This document shows, one piece after another, positions 54,239 through 64,000 of a stretch of DNA of 64,000 nt (positions are counted from its first letter, which is position 1; each line of letters opens with the position of its first letter). The translations under genes and the position numbers were made by a program. The notes under the pieces are model-generated. The model was not told where the DNA came from. It did not search any database and saw only the letters and a program-made list of their open reading frames with translations. The stretch is from Antrihabitans auranticaus (GTDB taxonomy: Bacteria > Actinomycetota > Actinomycetes > Mycobacteriales > Mycobacteriaceae): the NCBI RefSeq assembly GCF_016481275.1, contig NZ_JAEMNW010000004.1, positions 124,001-188,000 on the forward strand, in the 5' to 3' direction.

Positions 54239-55015
54239 CTAGCCCGTGCGGTCCGCGGCCTGTTGCTCGAGGAGCGTCTGGATCAACTCTTCGACGGCAT
54301 GCTTGGTCCGGTCGCGCACAACGCGAACGTCGTGGTCGTCATCCGTGAATCCGGCTGTCTCGATTGCCTCGCCGAAGGCGAAGTACAGCGTCTGTGGCCG
54401 CGGCAGGGGAGTGGGCCCGATTCCGCGCACGATCGGCCATGCCGCGTCCCAACGTCCGCCGAACCGTTCGACGATCTTCTTGACCGGCGTATAGAGCGCA
54501 CTGTCCGCGTCGACGACCACGTCGAGGCTGTCCTCCGCACCCACCGCCGCGAACGGAACGATGGGGCAACCGGCCTCGATCGCCATGCGTGCGAATCCGG
54601 TTCGTTGCTTCCAAATCAGTTGGTATTTCTCATTTTTCCGCTTGGCGACCTCGCGTGCCCCGCCCGGATAGACCAGAACGGCCTCGCCAGCAGCGAGCAT
54701 TTCGCGGCACGCGTCACGGGTGCCCTCGACCGCGCCCATCCGCGTCAGCAGATCGCGCCACCCGGGAATGCCGAAGTGCAGCCGATCGGCGAGACCACGC
54801 GGAAAGCGCCCTGTCTTCCGTTCCAACTCGAGGAACATGACGGGCATATCGACGAACGCGAGAACCGAGTGGTTGCCGACCAGCAAAACGGCGCCCTCAC
54901 GCGGCACGTTGTCGAGCCCGAACCAGCGGGGTTTGAAGAGCTTCGTCCACGGCGCAAGCGCGCTGCGCAGGAGCTTGATATCGCGTTGCGACGGCTGGTC
55001 ATCGGTGACGGTCAC
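54239..55015 (-). CDS. PlsC-like acyltransferase
   Basis: A 258-residue lysophospholipid/diacylglycerol-type acyltransferase. GNHSVLAFVDMPVMF holds the substrate-binding His of the family, although the spacing to Asp is seven rather than the usual five. YPGGAREVAKRKNEKYQLIW and RTGFARMAIEAGCPIVPF correspond to motifs II-III of the diacylglycerol acyltransferase-like subgroup. It precedes the cmrA-like gene by about 9 bp in the same direction, so a shared lipid-envelope role is likely. The acyl acceptor is unknown. Confidence 0.82.
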   Translation of the reverse strand: MTVTDDQPSQRDIKLLRSALAPWTKLFKPRWFGLDNVPREGAVLLVGNHSVLAFVDMPVMFLELERKTGRFPRGLADRLHFGIPGWRDLLTRMGAVEGTRDACREMLAAGEAVLVYPGGAREVAKRKNEKYQLIWKQRTGFARMAIEAGCPIVPFAAVGAEDSLDVVVDADSALYTPVKKIVERFGGRWDAAWPIVRGIGPTPLPRPQTLYFAFGEAIETAGFTDDDHDVRVVRDRTKHAVEELIQTLLEQQAADRTG

Positions 55016-55036
55016 GACGCCACCCTAACCCCAACG

Positions 55037-55095
55037 CCGAGTGTGCAGTTGCTGTCGCATCGGCCGAGTGCGCGCGACAGCAACTGCACTTTCGT
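55037..55095. repeat. Intergenic inverted repeat, copy 2
   Basis: TGCAGTTGCTGTCGC at 55045-55059 and GCGACAGCAACTGCA at 55074-55088 form a perfect 15-bp stem. The element begins CCGAGTG and ends TTTCG, the same outer bases as copy 1 at 9981-10043. It lies between the acyltransferase start and the fadH stop and may serve as the fadH terminator. Confidence 0.6.
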
Positions 55096-55108
55096 CAAGA
55101 TCGGGAGC

Positions 55109-57690
<2,582 letters not shown>

Positions 57691-57704
57691 GCATCAGAAT
57701 TTAT

Positions 57705-57734
57705 ATGCACCTAGGTGCCTATGCAACTAAGTGC
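57705..57734. promoter_or_regulatory. Probable PadR operator (two half-related palindromes)
   Basis: GCACCTAGGTGC at 57707-57718 is a perfect 12-bp palindrome, and GCAACTAAGTGC at 57723-57734 is an imperfect second copy, both preceded by AT. Their 16-bp spacing places them on one face of the helix, consistent with a PadR-type site in the divergent padR/MFS promoter. Confidence 0.7.
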
Positions 57735-57815
57735 GTACTAAGCACGCCGACACCTTGGCGTGCCATACCGCAGTACGACGCTGCGGCGCAGTGTTCTCAC
57801 CTAGGCTCCCGTTTC

Positions 57816-59162
57816 ATGGACACCACGGCGCCCGCAGGGATAGGCGAAGCCGCGACACGCAGGCAAATCGGCGCATGGGGATTGTGGGACTGGGGCTCGT
57901 CGGCCTTCAACGCGGTGATCCTCACTTTTGTGTTCTCGGTCTATCTGACGGACAAAGTTGGAGACGATCTGCCCGGACCGGTATCGGCGAGCACATGGCT
58001 CGGCTGGTCGTTGGGCATCGCGGGCTTCTTCGTCGCGGTGCTTGCCCCGGTAAGTGGGCAGCGGTTCGATGCGTCGGCGAAACGAAAGCGCTCGCTGGGC
58101 CTACTGACCGCGGTGACAGTCGCTGCGATGGCCGGCATGTTCTTCGTCGGCGACACTTATAAGTACCTGTGGCTGGGCCTCGTTCTACTCGGCGTCGGAA
58201 CCGTTGTGTTCGCGATTGCCGAGGTGCCCTACAACGCGATGCTGCGCCAAGTTTCTACGCCGGCGACAATCGGCCGAGTCTCCGGATTCGGTTGGGCGAT
58301 GGGCTATTTCGGTGGCATCGTGCTGCTGCTTATCTGCTACTTCGGATTCATCGCAGGCGATGGCGACACACGCGGTCTGCTCGGCATCACCACCGACGAC
58401 GGCATGAACATTCGCCTCGTCGCGATCCTTGCGGCGGTCTGGTTCGCGGTGTTCGCCCTCCCCGTGCTGTTCACCGTCCCTGAACTGCCGCCGAGTGCGG
58501 CTGACACAGAGAAGGCCCAGGTCGGTTTCATCGCGTCGTATCGCCTTCTGTGGCACGACGTGCGCGACCTTTGGGCTGCCGACCGGCGGACCGTCCACTT
58601 CCTCATTGCGAGTGCTCTCTTCCGCGATGGCCTCGCTGGTGTGTTCACGTTCGGAGCGGTGCTCGCCGTCAGTGTGTATGAAATCGCGGACGCCGATGTT
58701 CTGCTGTTCGGAGTTGCTGCGAATGTGGTCGCAGCCCTCGGTGCTGTAGTTGCCGGGCGCTTCGACGACCGCGTCGGCCCCAAGCTGGTTATCACAGTGT
58801 CGCTCGTGAGCATGATCGTGGCCGGCGTGATTCTGCTGGTTGTGTCCGGTCCGCTGATGTTCTGGGTCTTCGGCCTTCTGCTCTGCCTGTGGGTCGGTCC
58901 GGCGCAGTCGTCGTCGCGAACGTTCCTCGCACGGCTCACACCACCCGGCCGCGAAGGCCAGATGTTCGGCCTCTATGCGACGACCGGTCGCGCCGCCTCG
59001 TTCATCGCACCTGCGCTGTTCGGGCTCTTCGCGTTTGCGTTCAGCAACGACCGTGCGGGAATCGTCGGAATTCTGGTCGTTCTGGGGCTGGGCCTTGCGG
59101 CTTTGTCGATCGTCCGAGCGCCGGACCCGGAGGCTATCGCCGGGACGGACGCCACCCGGTAA
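57816..59162 (+). CDS. UMF1/Atg22-like MFS transporter
   Basis: A 448-residue membrane protein with about 12 helices, of the UMF1 (vacuole effluxer Atg22-like) MFS branch. LWDWGSSAFNAVILTFVFSVYLTD and AEVPYNAMLRQVSTPATIGRVSG-type segments are characteristic. It would export or import a small organic molecule; the substrate is not known. ATG at 57816 is about 80 bp from the PadR sites. Its 3' end overlaps the convergent TetR gene by 29 bp. Confidence 0.85.
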   Translation: MDTTAPAGIGEAATRRQIGAWGLWDWGSSAFNAVILTFVFSVYLTDKVGDDLPGPVSASTWLGWSLGIAGFFVAVLAPVSGQRFDASAKRKRSLGLLTAVTVAAMAGMFFVGDTYKYLWLGLVLLGVGTVVFAIAEVPYNAMLRQVSTPATIGRVSGFGWAMGYFGGIVLLLICYFGFIAGDGDTRGLLGITTDDGMNIRLVAILAAVWFAVFALPVLFTVPELPPSAADTEKAQVGFIASYRLLWHDVRDLWAADRRTVHFLIASALFRDGLAGVFTFGAVLAVSVYEIADADVLLFGVAANVVAALGAVVAGRFDDRVGPKLVITVSLVSMIVAGVILLVVSGPLMFWVFGLLLCLWVGPAQSSSRTFLARLTPPGREGQMFGLYATTGRAASFIAPALFGLFAFAFSNDRAGIVGILVVLGLGLAALSIVRAPDPEAIAGTDATR

Positions 59163-59751
59163 CGCCGACCAGGATCAATCGCAACTGTTTCCCCGACCGT
59201 GCAAGTACGTCGTCGCGGTCGACCGGACTGGCTGCCAAGTAGGTCGCCATCGCATTCATCATTGCCGAAACGATGAGGTCCGCCGCCATTTCCAGGTCGT
59301 CGGTGTCCCATTCGTCGGTGACCGGCACGCGTGCGAGATCGACGGTGAGTTCGCGGACGATCAGCGTCAGCTCCGACTCGATCGCGTTGCGGACGACCGC
59401 GGAACCGCTGAAACGCTCGCGGTAGAGGAAGCGGAACAGTTCCGGGTTTGCCAGCATGTGCTTGGAAAGAACCTCGAGCGATTGCCGGGCGCTCGACGTG
59501 CCCGACGTCTTACGGGCGTCGCGCAGCATCAGGCGCAACGCGCGAATGCCGTCGTTGACCAAGGCCAGGCCGAGTTCGTCGAGTGATGCGAAATGCCTGT
59601 AGAACGCCGTCGGCACGAGCCCGGCGGACCGTGCGATCTCGCGGAGACTCACGTTCGCGAACCCGCGATCCGACGAGAGTTCGAGCGTGCCATCGAGCAG
59701 AGCTTGCCGTGTTTGCTCCTTGCGCTCAGCCCGTGTGCGCGCCTCAGTCAT
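59134..59751 (-). CDS. TetR-family regulator, DesT/MadR-like by context
   Basis: A 205-residue TetR regulator. The N-terminal helix-turn-helix has RQALLDGTLELSSDRGFANV and SLREIARSAGLVPTAFYRHF, followed by a ligand domain with LRLMLRDARKTSG and FLYRERFSGS. It is divergent from the ferredoxin reductase/desaturase operon, as DesT and related regulators of desaturases are, and probably responds to acyl-CoA. A candidate operator is GTACAGCTGTGCAC in the shared gap near 59762-59775. The ligand is inferred from context. Confidence 0.88.
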   Translation of the reverse strand: MTEARTRAERKEQTRQALLDGTLELSSDRGFANVSLREIARSAGLVPTAFYRHFASLDELGLALVNDGIRALRLMLRDARKTSGTSSARQSLEVLSKHMLANPELFRFLYRERFSGSAVVRNAIESELTLIVRELTVDLARVPVTDEWDTDDLEMAADLIVSAMMNAMATYLAASPVDRDDVLARSGKQLRLILVGVTGWRPSRR

Positions 59752-59761
59752 GGATTACAGC

Positions 59762-59875
59762 GTACAGCTGTGCACTGCGTCACATCCCGCTGTGCGCGTC
59801 GACGGGATCACTGGTTTTGCCAGTTGACAGTTGGGTGGGTCTGGATGTCACACTTATTTCGGTGCACGGATGTGC
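59762..59875. promoter_or_regulatory. Divergent tetR/desaturase promoter region
   Basis: GTACAGCTGTGCAC near 59762 is an imperfect palindrome, and GTGCAC...GTGCAC pairs occur near 59861-59876. TTGACA at 59824-59829 is a good -35-like hexamer for the reductase gene, though no convincing -10 follows at standard spacing. Assignment of an operator is tentative. Confidence 0.4.
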
Positions 59876-59900
59876 ACTGAAATCTTTCAGGAGTCAGCCC

Positions 59901-61019
59901 ATGACCTCTATTCTGCCGAAGCGACTCGCGCGACCGCGTCGTCTGGCTGGCAACAAGCTGCTTTCCCTCGTGGAAACGATGGCCACGCCGCACCAGCTCG
60001 ATCGCTACCTCGAACTCGTCAACCCAATGGCTTCGGTGCGCGATCTGCGCGCCGAGGTCACCGATGTTCTTCGACAGACCGACGACACCGTCACGCTCAC
60101 CCTGCGGCCGACCTGGCAGTGGGATGGATTCGAGGCGGGTCAGTTCGTTCAGATCGGCGTCGTCATCAACGGCGTTCGCCACACTCGCTGTTATTCGCCG
60201 GCATGCTCGCAGTATCGCGCAGACGGACGCATCGAGCTGACGATCAAGGCGCACCCCGAAGGCCTTGTGTCCCAGTACCTTCACGCACACGCTGCGCCCG
60301 GCTTGATCGTCAGCCTGACCCAGGCGTCGGGTGTCTTCGCGATGCCTGCGGAGCGACCGGAAAAGGTTCTCCTCATCAGTGGTGGCAGCGGCATCACGCC
60401 GGTGCTCGCCATGCTGCGCACCCTCGTCGACGAGGGTCATCAAGGACCGATCACGTTCCTGCACTATGCGGACAAGGCGGCCGACGTACCGTATCGCGAC
60501 GAGCTGCAACATATTGCAGCGAATCGGCACAACGTCGAGGTCGTCTTCGCTTACACGGCGCAGCCCGAGTCGAGCGGACTATCGGGCTTCTTCGGAATCG
60601 AACACCTCGAGCATGCCGCACCGTGGCATGCCGACGCCGCGACCTACCTGTGCGGTCCGCCCGGGCTGATGAAGGGTGTCCGCACACTGTTCACCGAGTT
60701 GGGTCTCGAAAATCGTTTATACACCGAGGAATTCGCGCCAGCGATCGCAGTCGGCGACGACGATGCGACAGGAACCATTTCCTTCACGGCCAGCAGCGTC
60801 GAAGCGGAGAACAATGGCGGCACACTGCTCGACCAGGCCGAAGCCGCCGGTTTGACGCCCGAGTACGGCTGCCGGATGGGAATTTGCTTCTCCTGCACCG
60901 CCGTCAAGACCAGTGGGTGCACGAAGAACCTGAAGACGGGGGAGACGGACAGCGATCCGGATCAGCCTATCCAGCTTTGCATTTCGGCCGCCGTCGGCGA
61001 CGTCGCCATCGAAATCTGA
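59901..61019 (+). CDS. Ferredoxin reductase-type electron donor for the desaturase
   Basis: A 372-residue flavodoxin-reductase/ferredoxin fusion. The FAD-binding part has RCYSPAC, the NAD(P)-binding part GGSGITPVLAMLR, and the C-terminal 2Fe-2S ferredoxin domain has YGCRMGICFSCTAV with a last Cys in QLCIS. This is the domain order of Rv3230c, which feeds electrons to DesA3. ATG at 59901 has CAGGAG 8 bp upstream. The desaturase gene follows 27 bp later. Known partners in mycobacteria desaturate stearoyl-CoA at position 9. Confidence 0.9.
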   Translation: MTSILPKRLARPRRLAGNKLLSLVETMATPHQLDRYLELVNPMASVRDLRAEVTDVLRQTDDTVTLTLRPTWQWDGFEAGQFVQIGVVINGVRHTRCYSPACSQYRADGRIELTIKAHPEGLVSQYLHAHAAPGLIVSLTQASGVFAMPAERPEKVLLISGGSGITPVLAMLRTLVDEGHQGPITFLHYADKAADVPYRDELQHIAANRHNVEVVFAYTAQPESSGLSGFFGIEHLEHAAPWHADAATYLCGPPGLMKGVRTLFTELGLENRLYTEEFAPAIAVGDDDATGTISFTASSVEAENNGGTLLDQAEAAGLTPEYGCRMGICFSCTAVKTSGCTKNLKTGETDSDPDQPIQLCISAAVGDVAIEI

Positions 61020-61046
61020 CCAACCACCACAGACAGGGACAACATC

Positions 61047-62225
61047 ATGTCCGTATTGACCTTGCCCACACCTTTGTTGCGGGGCAACAAGATTCGAATC
61101 AAGAAGGATCAGGCCGCGCCGGTCGTCCTTACTGCCGCTCAGGTCGAGGAGATCGGCAAGGAGCTCGACGCGCTGCGCCAGCGGATCGTCGACGATCTGG
61201 GCGACAGCGACCGCGAGTACATCTACAAGATCATCAAGGCCCAGCGAGGTTTCGAGGTCGCCGGACGTGGCCTCATGTACCTCGGCTTCCTGCCTCCGTT
61301 CTGGCTGGCCGGAGTCGCGGCACTAGGGGTGTCCAAGATTCTGGACAACATGGAGATCGGCCACAACGTCATGCACGGCCAGTACGACTGGATGCGTGAA
61401 GATGGCCTGAATTCCCGTGTGTTCGAGTGGGATACCGTGTGCCCCGCAGACCAGTGGCGGCACTCGCACAACTACATGCACCACACCTACACCAATATCC
61501 TCGGCATGGATCGCGACATCGGCTACGGCATCCTGCGCATGGATGAATCCCAGAAGTGGAATCCCTACTACCTGGGCAACCCGGTCTGGGCGTTCCTGCT
61601 GATGGTCTTCTTCGAGTGGGGCGTGATGATGCACGATCTCGAGGCCGAGAACGTCGTGCAGGGCAAGCGCAAATGGAGCGACGTAAAGCCGATCCTGCAG
61701 GGCTGGCGGCGCAAGGCCGGCAAGCAGGTGTTGAAGGACTACGTCGTCTTCCCGTTGCTGACCGGTCCGCTGTTCCTTTCCACTCTGCTCGGAAACGCCG
61801 CGGCGAACCTGGTTCGCAACCTGTGGACGTACTCGATCATCTTTTGTGGTCACTTTCCCACTGGTGTACAGACGTTCACCCAGGACGAGACCGCGGACGA
61901 GACCCAGGGTGAGTGGTACGTGCGCCAGATGCTCGGTTCAGCGAACATCACCGGCGGAAAACTCTTCCACATCATGTCGGGCAACTTGAGCCACCAGATC
62001 GAGCACCACCTGTTCCCGGACCTGCCCGCGCACCGCTATCCGGAGATTGCTCCGGAGGTCGAGGCGCTGTGCAAGAAGTACAACCTTTCGTACAACAAGG
62101 GTGGCTTCTTCAAGCAGATCGGATCGGTCTGGGCGAAGATCTTCAAGCTGGCTCTACCGCCTTCGCTGGTCAGGCCCAGTTCAGCGCCCGGTGTTATTCT
62201 TCAACGTCACAACGCCGCAGCCTGA
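61047..62225 (+). CDS. desA3: Membrane acyl-CoA delta-9 desaturase, DesA3-like
   Basis: A 392-residue membrane fatty-acid desaturase. The three histidine boxes that bind the diiron centre are HNVMH, HSHNYMHH and HQIEHH. Hydrophobic segments flank them. The preceding gene is the matching reductase, and the divergent TetR gene is a likely acyl-CoA-responsive repressor, so the pair probably makes oleoyl from stearoyl chains. ATG at 61047 lies in an AGGGACAAC context. A small gene follows 16 bp after the stop. Confidence 0.9.
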   Translation: MSVLTLPTPLLRGNKIRIKKDQAAPVVLTAAQVEEIGKELDALRQRIVDDLGDSDREYIYKIIKAQRGFEVAGRGLMYLGFLPPFWLAGVAALGVSKILDNMEIGHNVMHGQYDWMREDGLNSRVFEWDTVCPADQWRHSHNYMHHTYTNILGMDRDIGYGILRMDESQKWNPYYLGNPVWAFLLMVFFEWGVMMHDLEAENVVQGKRKWSDVKPILQGWRRKAGKQVLKDYVVFPLLTGPLFLSTLLGNAAANLVRNLWTYSIIFCGHFPTGVQTFTQDETADETQGEWYVRQMLGSANITGGKLFHIMSGNLSHQIEHHLFPDLPAHRYPEIAPEVEALCKKYNLSYNKGGFFKQIGSVWAKIFKLALPPSLVRPSSAPGVILQRHNAAA

Positions 62226-62241
62226 GGGGTACGCAGAGATC

Positions 62242-62454
62242 ATGGTCGGAAAGTTCGAGAGCAACAAAGATATGATTCAGGACCTCACTGAGTCGGCCGC
62301 GACCCGTGTCGGCAACATTGCCGGAATCATCACCGAAGCCGTCAAGGATGTCACTCGCGAAATCGGCGATTTGATCACCGACGGCCTCGAGATGCGGGAA
62401 GCCACGAAAAAGGCGCAGGAAGATCGGTCCGACTCCGACGATTCTGAAGTCTGA
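62242..62454 (+). CDS. Small acidic helical protein of the desaturase operon
   Basis: A 70-residue protein of unrecognised family. It is predicted as a long amphipathic helix (TRVGNIAGIITEAVKDVTRE, then IGDLITDGLEMREATKKAQE) with an acidic Ser/Asp-rich end. No signal peptide or membrane segment is seen. It lies 16 bp after the desaturase stop and before a terminator, so it is likely the third gene of that operon. It could stabilise or regulate the desaturase at the membrane, but nothing shows this directly. Confidence 0.65.
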   Translation: MVGKFESNKDMIQDLTESAATRVGNIAGIITEAVKDVTREIGDLITDGLEMREATKKAQEDRSDSDDSEV

Positions 62455-62469
62455 ACCTCAACCCATCGC

Positions 62470-62503
62470 GAATGGCCGTCCCGGTGAATCGGGGCGGCCA
62501 TTC
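62470..62503. terminator. Hairpin terminator after the desaturase operon
   Basis: GAATGGCCGTCCCG at 62470-62483 pairs with CGGGGCGGCCATTC at 62490-62503, with one mismatch and a six-base loop. It stands between the small acidic protein and the convergent methyltransferase stop at 62512, so it can serve both. Confidence 0.8.
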
Positions 62504-62511
62504 GTCGTTGT

Positions 62512-63030
62512 TCAGGCGATCTCAGCGGTGACGCACAGCGTTGTTCCCGAGGGCAAATCTGCGATCGCCACGTTCCGAACGCCGAAACCGTTGTCGTTCA
62601 AGACTGCCGACAACCGGTCGGCGATCGATGGCACGTGACCCGGCTCGAGGGGTTGGTAGCTGAGGAACAGCAGTCCCCCGCGCGTGAGGCGCGTACGGAG
62701 GGCCGCAAGTTCGCGCGCCGGTTCGCCCCTGGCGAAGACTGGTACGTGGATGCCGAGAACCTTGTCGAATTCGCCGGTCAGATCCAGGTCAGCGAGTTCG
62801 GCGCAATGAAACGTCGCGACGCCGGACTCGACGAAAGCAGCATTGCGTCTTGCCGCGGCCGCCACCATCTTTGGTGAACGGTCGACACCCACTATTCGAC
62901 CGCCGTCGAGCTGTTCAGCAATCAGAGTCACTGCGACACCGTGCCCGCAACCGACCTCCAGGACGCGGTCGGACGGGTCGACGCGCATGGTCTCTACAGC
63001 CCACGCAATCCGGTCGGCGGGACCTGCCAC
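62512..63030 (-). CDS. SAM-dependent methyltransferase, class I
   Basis: A 172-residue methyltransferase. The SAM-binding motif I is VLEVGCGHGVAV, followed by IVGVDRSPKMVAAA (motif II acidic end) and GGLLFLSYQP later. GTG at 63030 is proposed because it overlaps the crotonase stop by one base (TAGTG) and begins the fold properly; the longer frame runs inside the upstream gene. The substrate is unknown. Confidence 0.75.
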   Translation of the reverse strand: MAGPADRIAWAVETMRVDPSDRVLEVGCGHGVAVTLIAEQLDGGRIVGVDRSPKMVAAAARRNAAFVESGVATFHCAELADLDLTGEFDKVLGIHVPVFARGEPARELAALRTRLTRGGLLFLSYQPLEPGHVPSIADRLSAVLNDNGFGVRNVAIADLPSGTTLCVTAEIA

Positions 63031-63773
63031 TACGCCTTGTCCGTGTTGTGGCCGAGTCGCGACGCAAGGTCGTCCGGCATTCCGAACGGCAGCACGCGCT
63101 CGAATTCGAGCGCTTGGGCGCGATCGGTTCCGGTGTGATGGGCGAACAGGGCTTTGTAGATCCGGTTGGTCCCCGCGGAATTCGCCAGGATCTGCGCGGC
63201 GAGCTCTTCGACGGCCAAGTCGAGCCGGTCGTCCGTCGCGCAATGGTCGACGAGACCGATCTCATCGGCCGTACGGCCATCGATGCGCTTGCTGGTAAAG
63301 CTCAATTCTTTTGCTTTGGAACGTCCTACGCGTTCGGGTAGCCGGACCGACATTCCCCAGACCGGCGCGAGACCCCATTTGCCGTGCGTGTCCGCGAACT
63401 GCGCAGACTGCGCGGCGACGAGCAGATCGCAGCCGAGTGCGAGTTCGAGACCGCCCGTCATGCAGTGGCCGCGAATTTTCGCGATCGTCGGATACGGAAG
63501 GTTCTCGAGCTGATCGATGACCGCGGCCGCGTGCCGGAGATGATTCGGGTCTTCCGTTTCGGTCAGGGCCCCCAAATCGTGTCCAGCGCAGAAGGATCGG
63601 CCGGCGCCGGTCAGGACGAGACAGCGCACGTCCGGATCCGCGGCGTGCGTGGTCAGGTGTCCTTCGAGTTCCGCGAACATTCCGGGGGTCAATGCGTTGA
63701 GCTTGTCCGGACGATTGAGAGTGAGCGTCGCTACGCCGTTCGAAATCGAGCTCAGCACAAGTGGTTCGGTCAT
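63030..63773 (-). CDS. Enoyl-CoA hydratase/isomerase (crotonase) family protein
   Basis: A 247-residue crotonase. The oxyanion-hole segments are FCAGHDLGAL and HCMTGGLELALG. The first catalytic Glu of enoyl-CoA hydratases is conserved (Glu110 in GGLEL), while the second position, in the FADTHGKWGLAP stretch, is His130 instead of Glu. Hydratase activity is therefore uncertain and an isomerase or other crotonase reaction is possible. ATG at 63773 starts the family N terminus. Its stop shares one base with the GTG of the methyltransferase gene, so the two are coupled. Confidence 0.83.
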   Translation of the reverse strand: MTEPLVLSSISNGVATLTLNRPDKLNALTPGMFAELEGHLTTHAADPDVRCLVLTGAGRSFCAGHDLGALTETEDPNHLRHAAAVIDQLENLPYPTIAKIRGHCMTGGLELALGCDLLVAAQSAQFADTHGKWGLAPVWGMSVRLPERVGRSKAKELSFTSKRIDGRTADEIGLVDHCATDDRLDLAVEELAAQILANSAGTNRIYKALFAHHTGTDRAQALEFERVLPFGMPDDLASRLGHNTDKA

Positions 63774-63783
63774 TTCGGCCCTC

Positions 63784-64000
63784 TCAGAATCCGCGCAGCT
63801 GCGCGCGTAACGGTCCTCCGACCTGGAACTTACCGCCACCTTCGACGAGTGTGCCTGCATCTACCGGGGCAAATCCCATGTCGGACGTCAGTGCAGCAAC
63901 AGCGAGCTTGGCCGCGTTGTCGTCGCCGGCGAGCATCATCACGCGCCGCCAACCGTCCACCTGAGGGTCGGCGGCGAGATCGGCGGCGGTGTACGTGCAG
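63784..64000 (-). CDS. NADP-dependent F420 reductase-like protein, C-terminal part
   Basis: The frame enters from the right window edge and ends at TGA 63784, so only the last 71 residues are present. They include WRRVMMLAGDDNAAKLAVAA and ALTSDMGFAPVDAG, which resemble the C-terminal part of F420H2:NADP oxidoreductase-like dinucleotide-binding proteins common in actinobacteria. The nucleotide-binding N terminus lies outside the window, so the call is tentative. It lies 10 bp upstream of the crotonase gene, in the same direction. Confidence 0.65.
   Translation of the reverse strand, partial: CTYTAADLAADPQVDGWRRVMMLAGDDNAAKLAVAALTSDMGFAPVDAGTLVEGGGKFQVGGPLRAQLRGF

Overview
The window is high-GC, gene-dense actinobacterial DNA, most likely from a mycolic-acid-containing member of Mycobacteriales close to Rhodococcus or Nocardia. 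The evidence is a complete yrbE/mce operon, a DesA3-type desaturase with its reductase, a CmrA-like mycolate reductase, and an orn / DUF853 / cmrA order next to tRNA-Lys, an L,D-transpeptidase and tRNA-His that resembles M. tuberculosis Rv2509-Rv2518c. That synteny is recalled, not searched.

Region 1 (1-13000) reads as choline/glycine betaine catabolism to pyruvate: a GcvT-like fragment, a sarcosine-oxidase-type flavoenzyme, a Rieske demethylase, an aldehyde dehydrogenase, an APC permease, a GMC choline dehydrogenase, a cNMP/CBS/DUF294 protein and an IclR regulator. A tandem glycine riboswitch follows, ahead of glyA and sdaA. Choline would go to betaine, dimethylglycine, sarcosine and glycine, with glycine then sensed by RNA and converted to serine and pyruvate.

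Region 2 (13200-17420) holds a hemerythrin, a lipoprotein tyrosine phosphatase and an orphan AceE-like E1.

Region 3 (17400-40300) is a lipid-uptake and oxidation island: a flavin monooxygenase, three SDRs, a GntR regulator, an unknown protein, a UbiB-like kinase, an MMPL transporter, an MTB12-like lipoprotein, yrbEAB-mceABCDEF with one Mce-associated protein, an HSL-type hydrolase and a secreted beta-propeller. A shared palindrome, ACTGTCTnAGACAGT, occurs at six sites upstream of the key units including gntR, so these genes look like one regulon. A hairpin-repeat array (about 37086-37700) separates mce from the hydrolase.

Region 4 (40324-49118) is a class I lanthipeptide cluster: an FHA regulator, a small membrane protein, a C39-peptidase ABC exporter, a full-length LanB, a 49-residue precursor missed by usual ORF length cut-offs, an ECF sigma factor with a C-terminal CxxC zinc-binding motif, and LanC. 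It ends about 110 bp from tRNA-Lys.

Region 5 (49228-64000) is mostly conserved chromosome: two tRNAs, an L,D-transpeptidase, orn, a DUF853 ATPase, cmrA, an acyltransferase, padR-fadH, an Atg22-like MFS, a TetR regulator divergent from a desaturase operon, then a methyltransferase, a crotonase and a cut F420-reductase-like gene.
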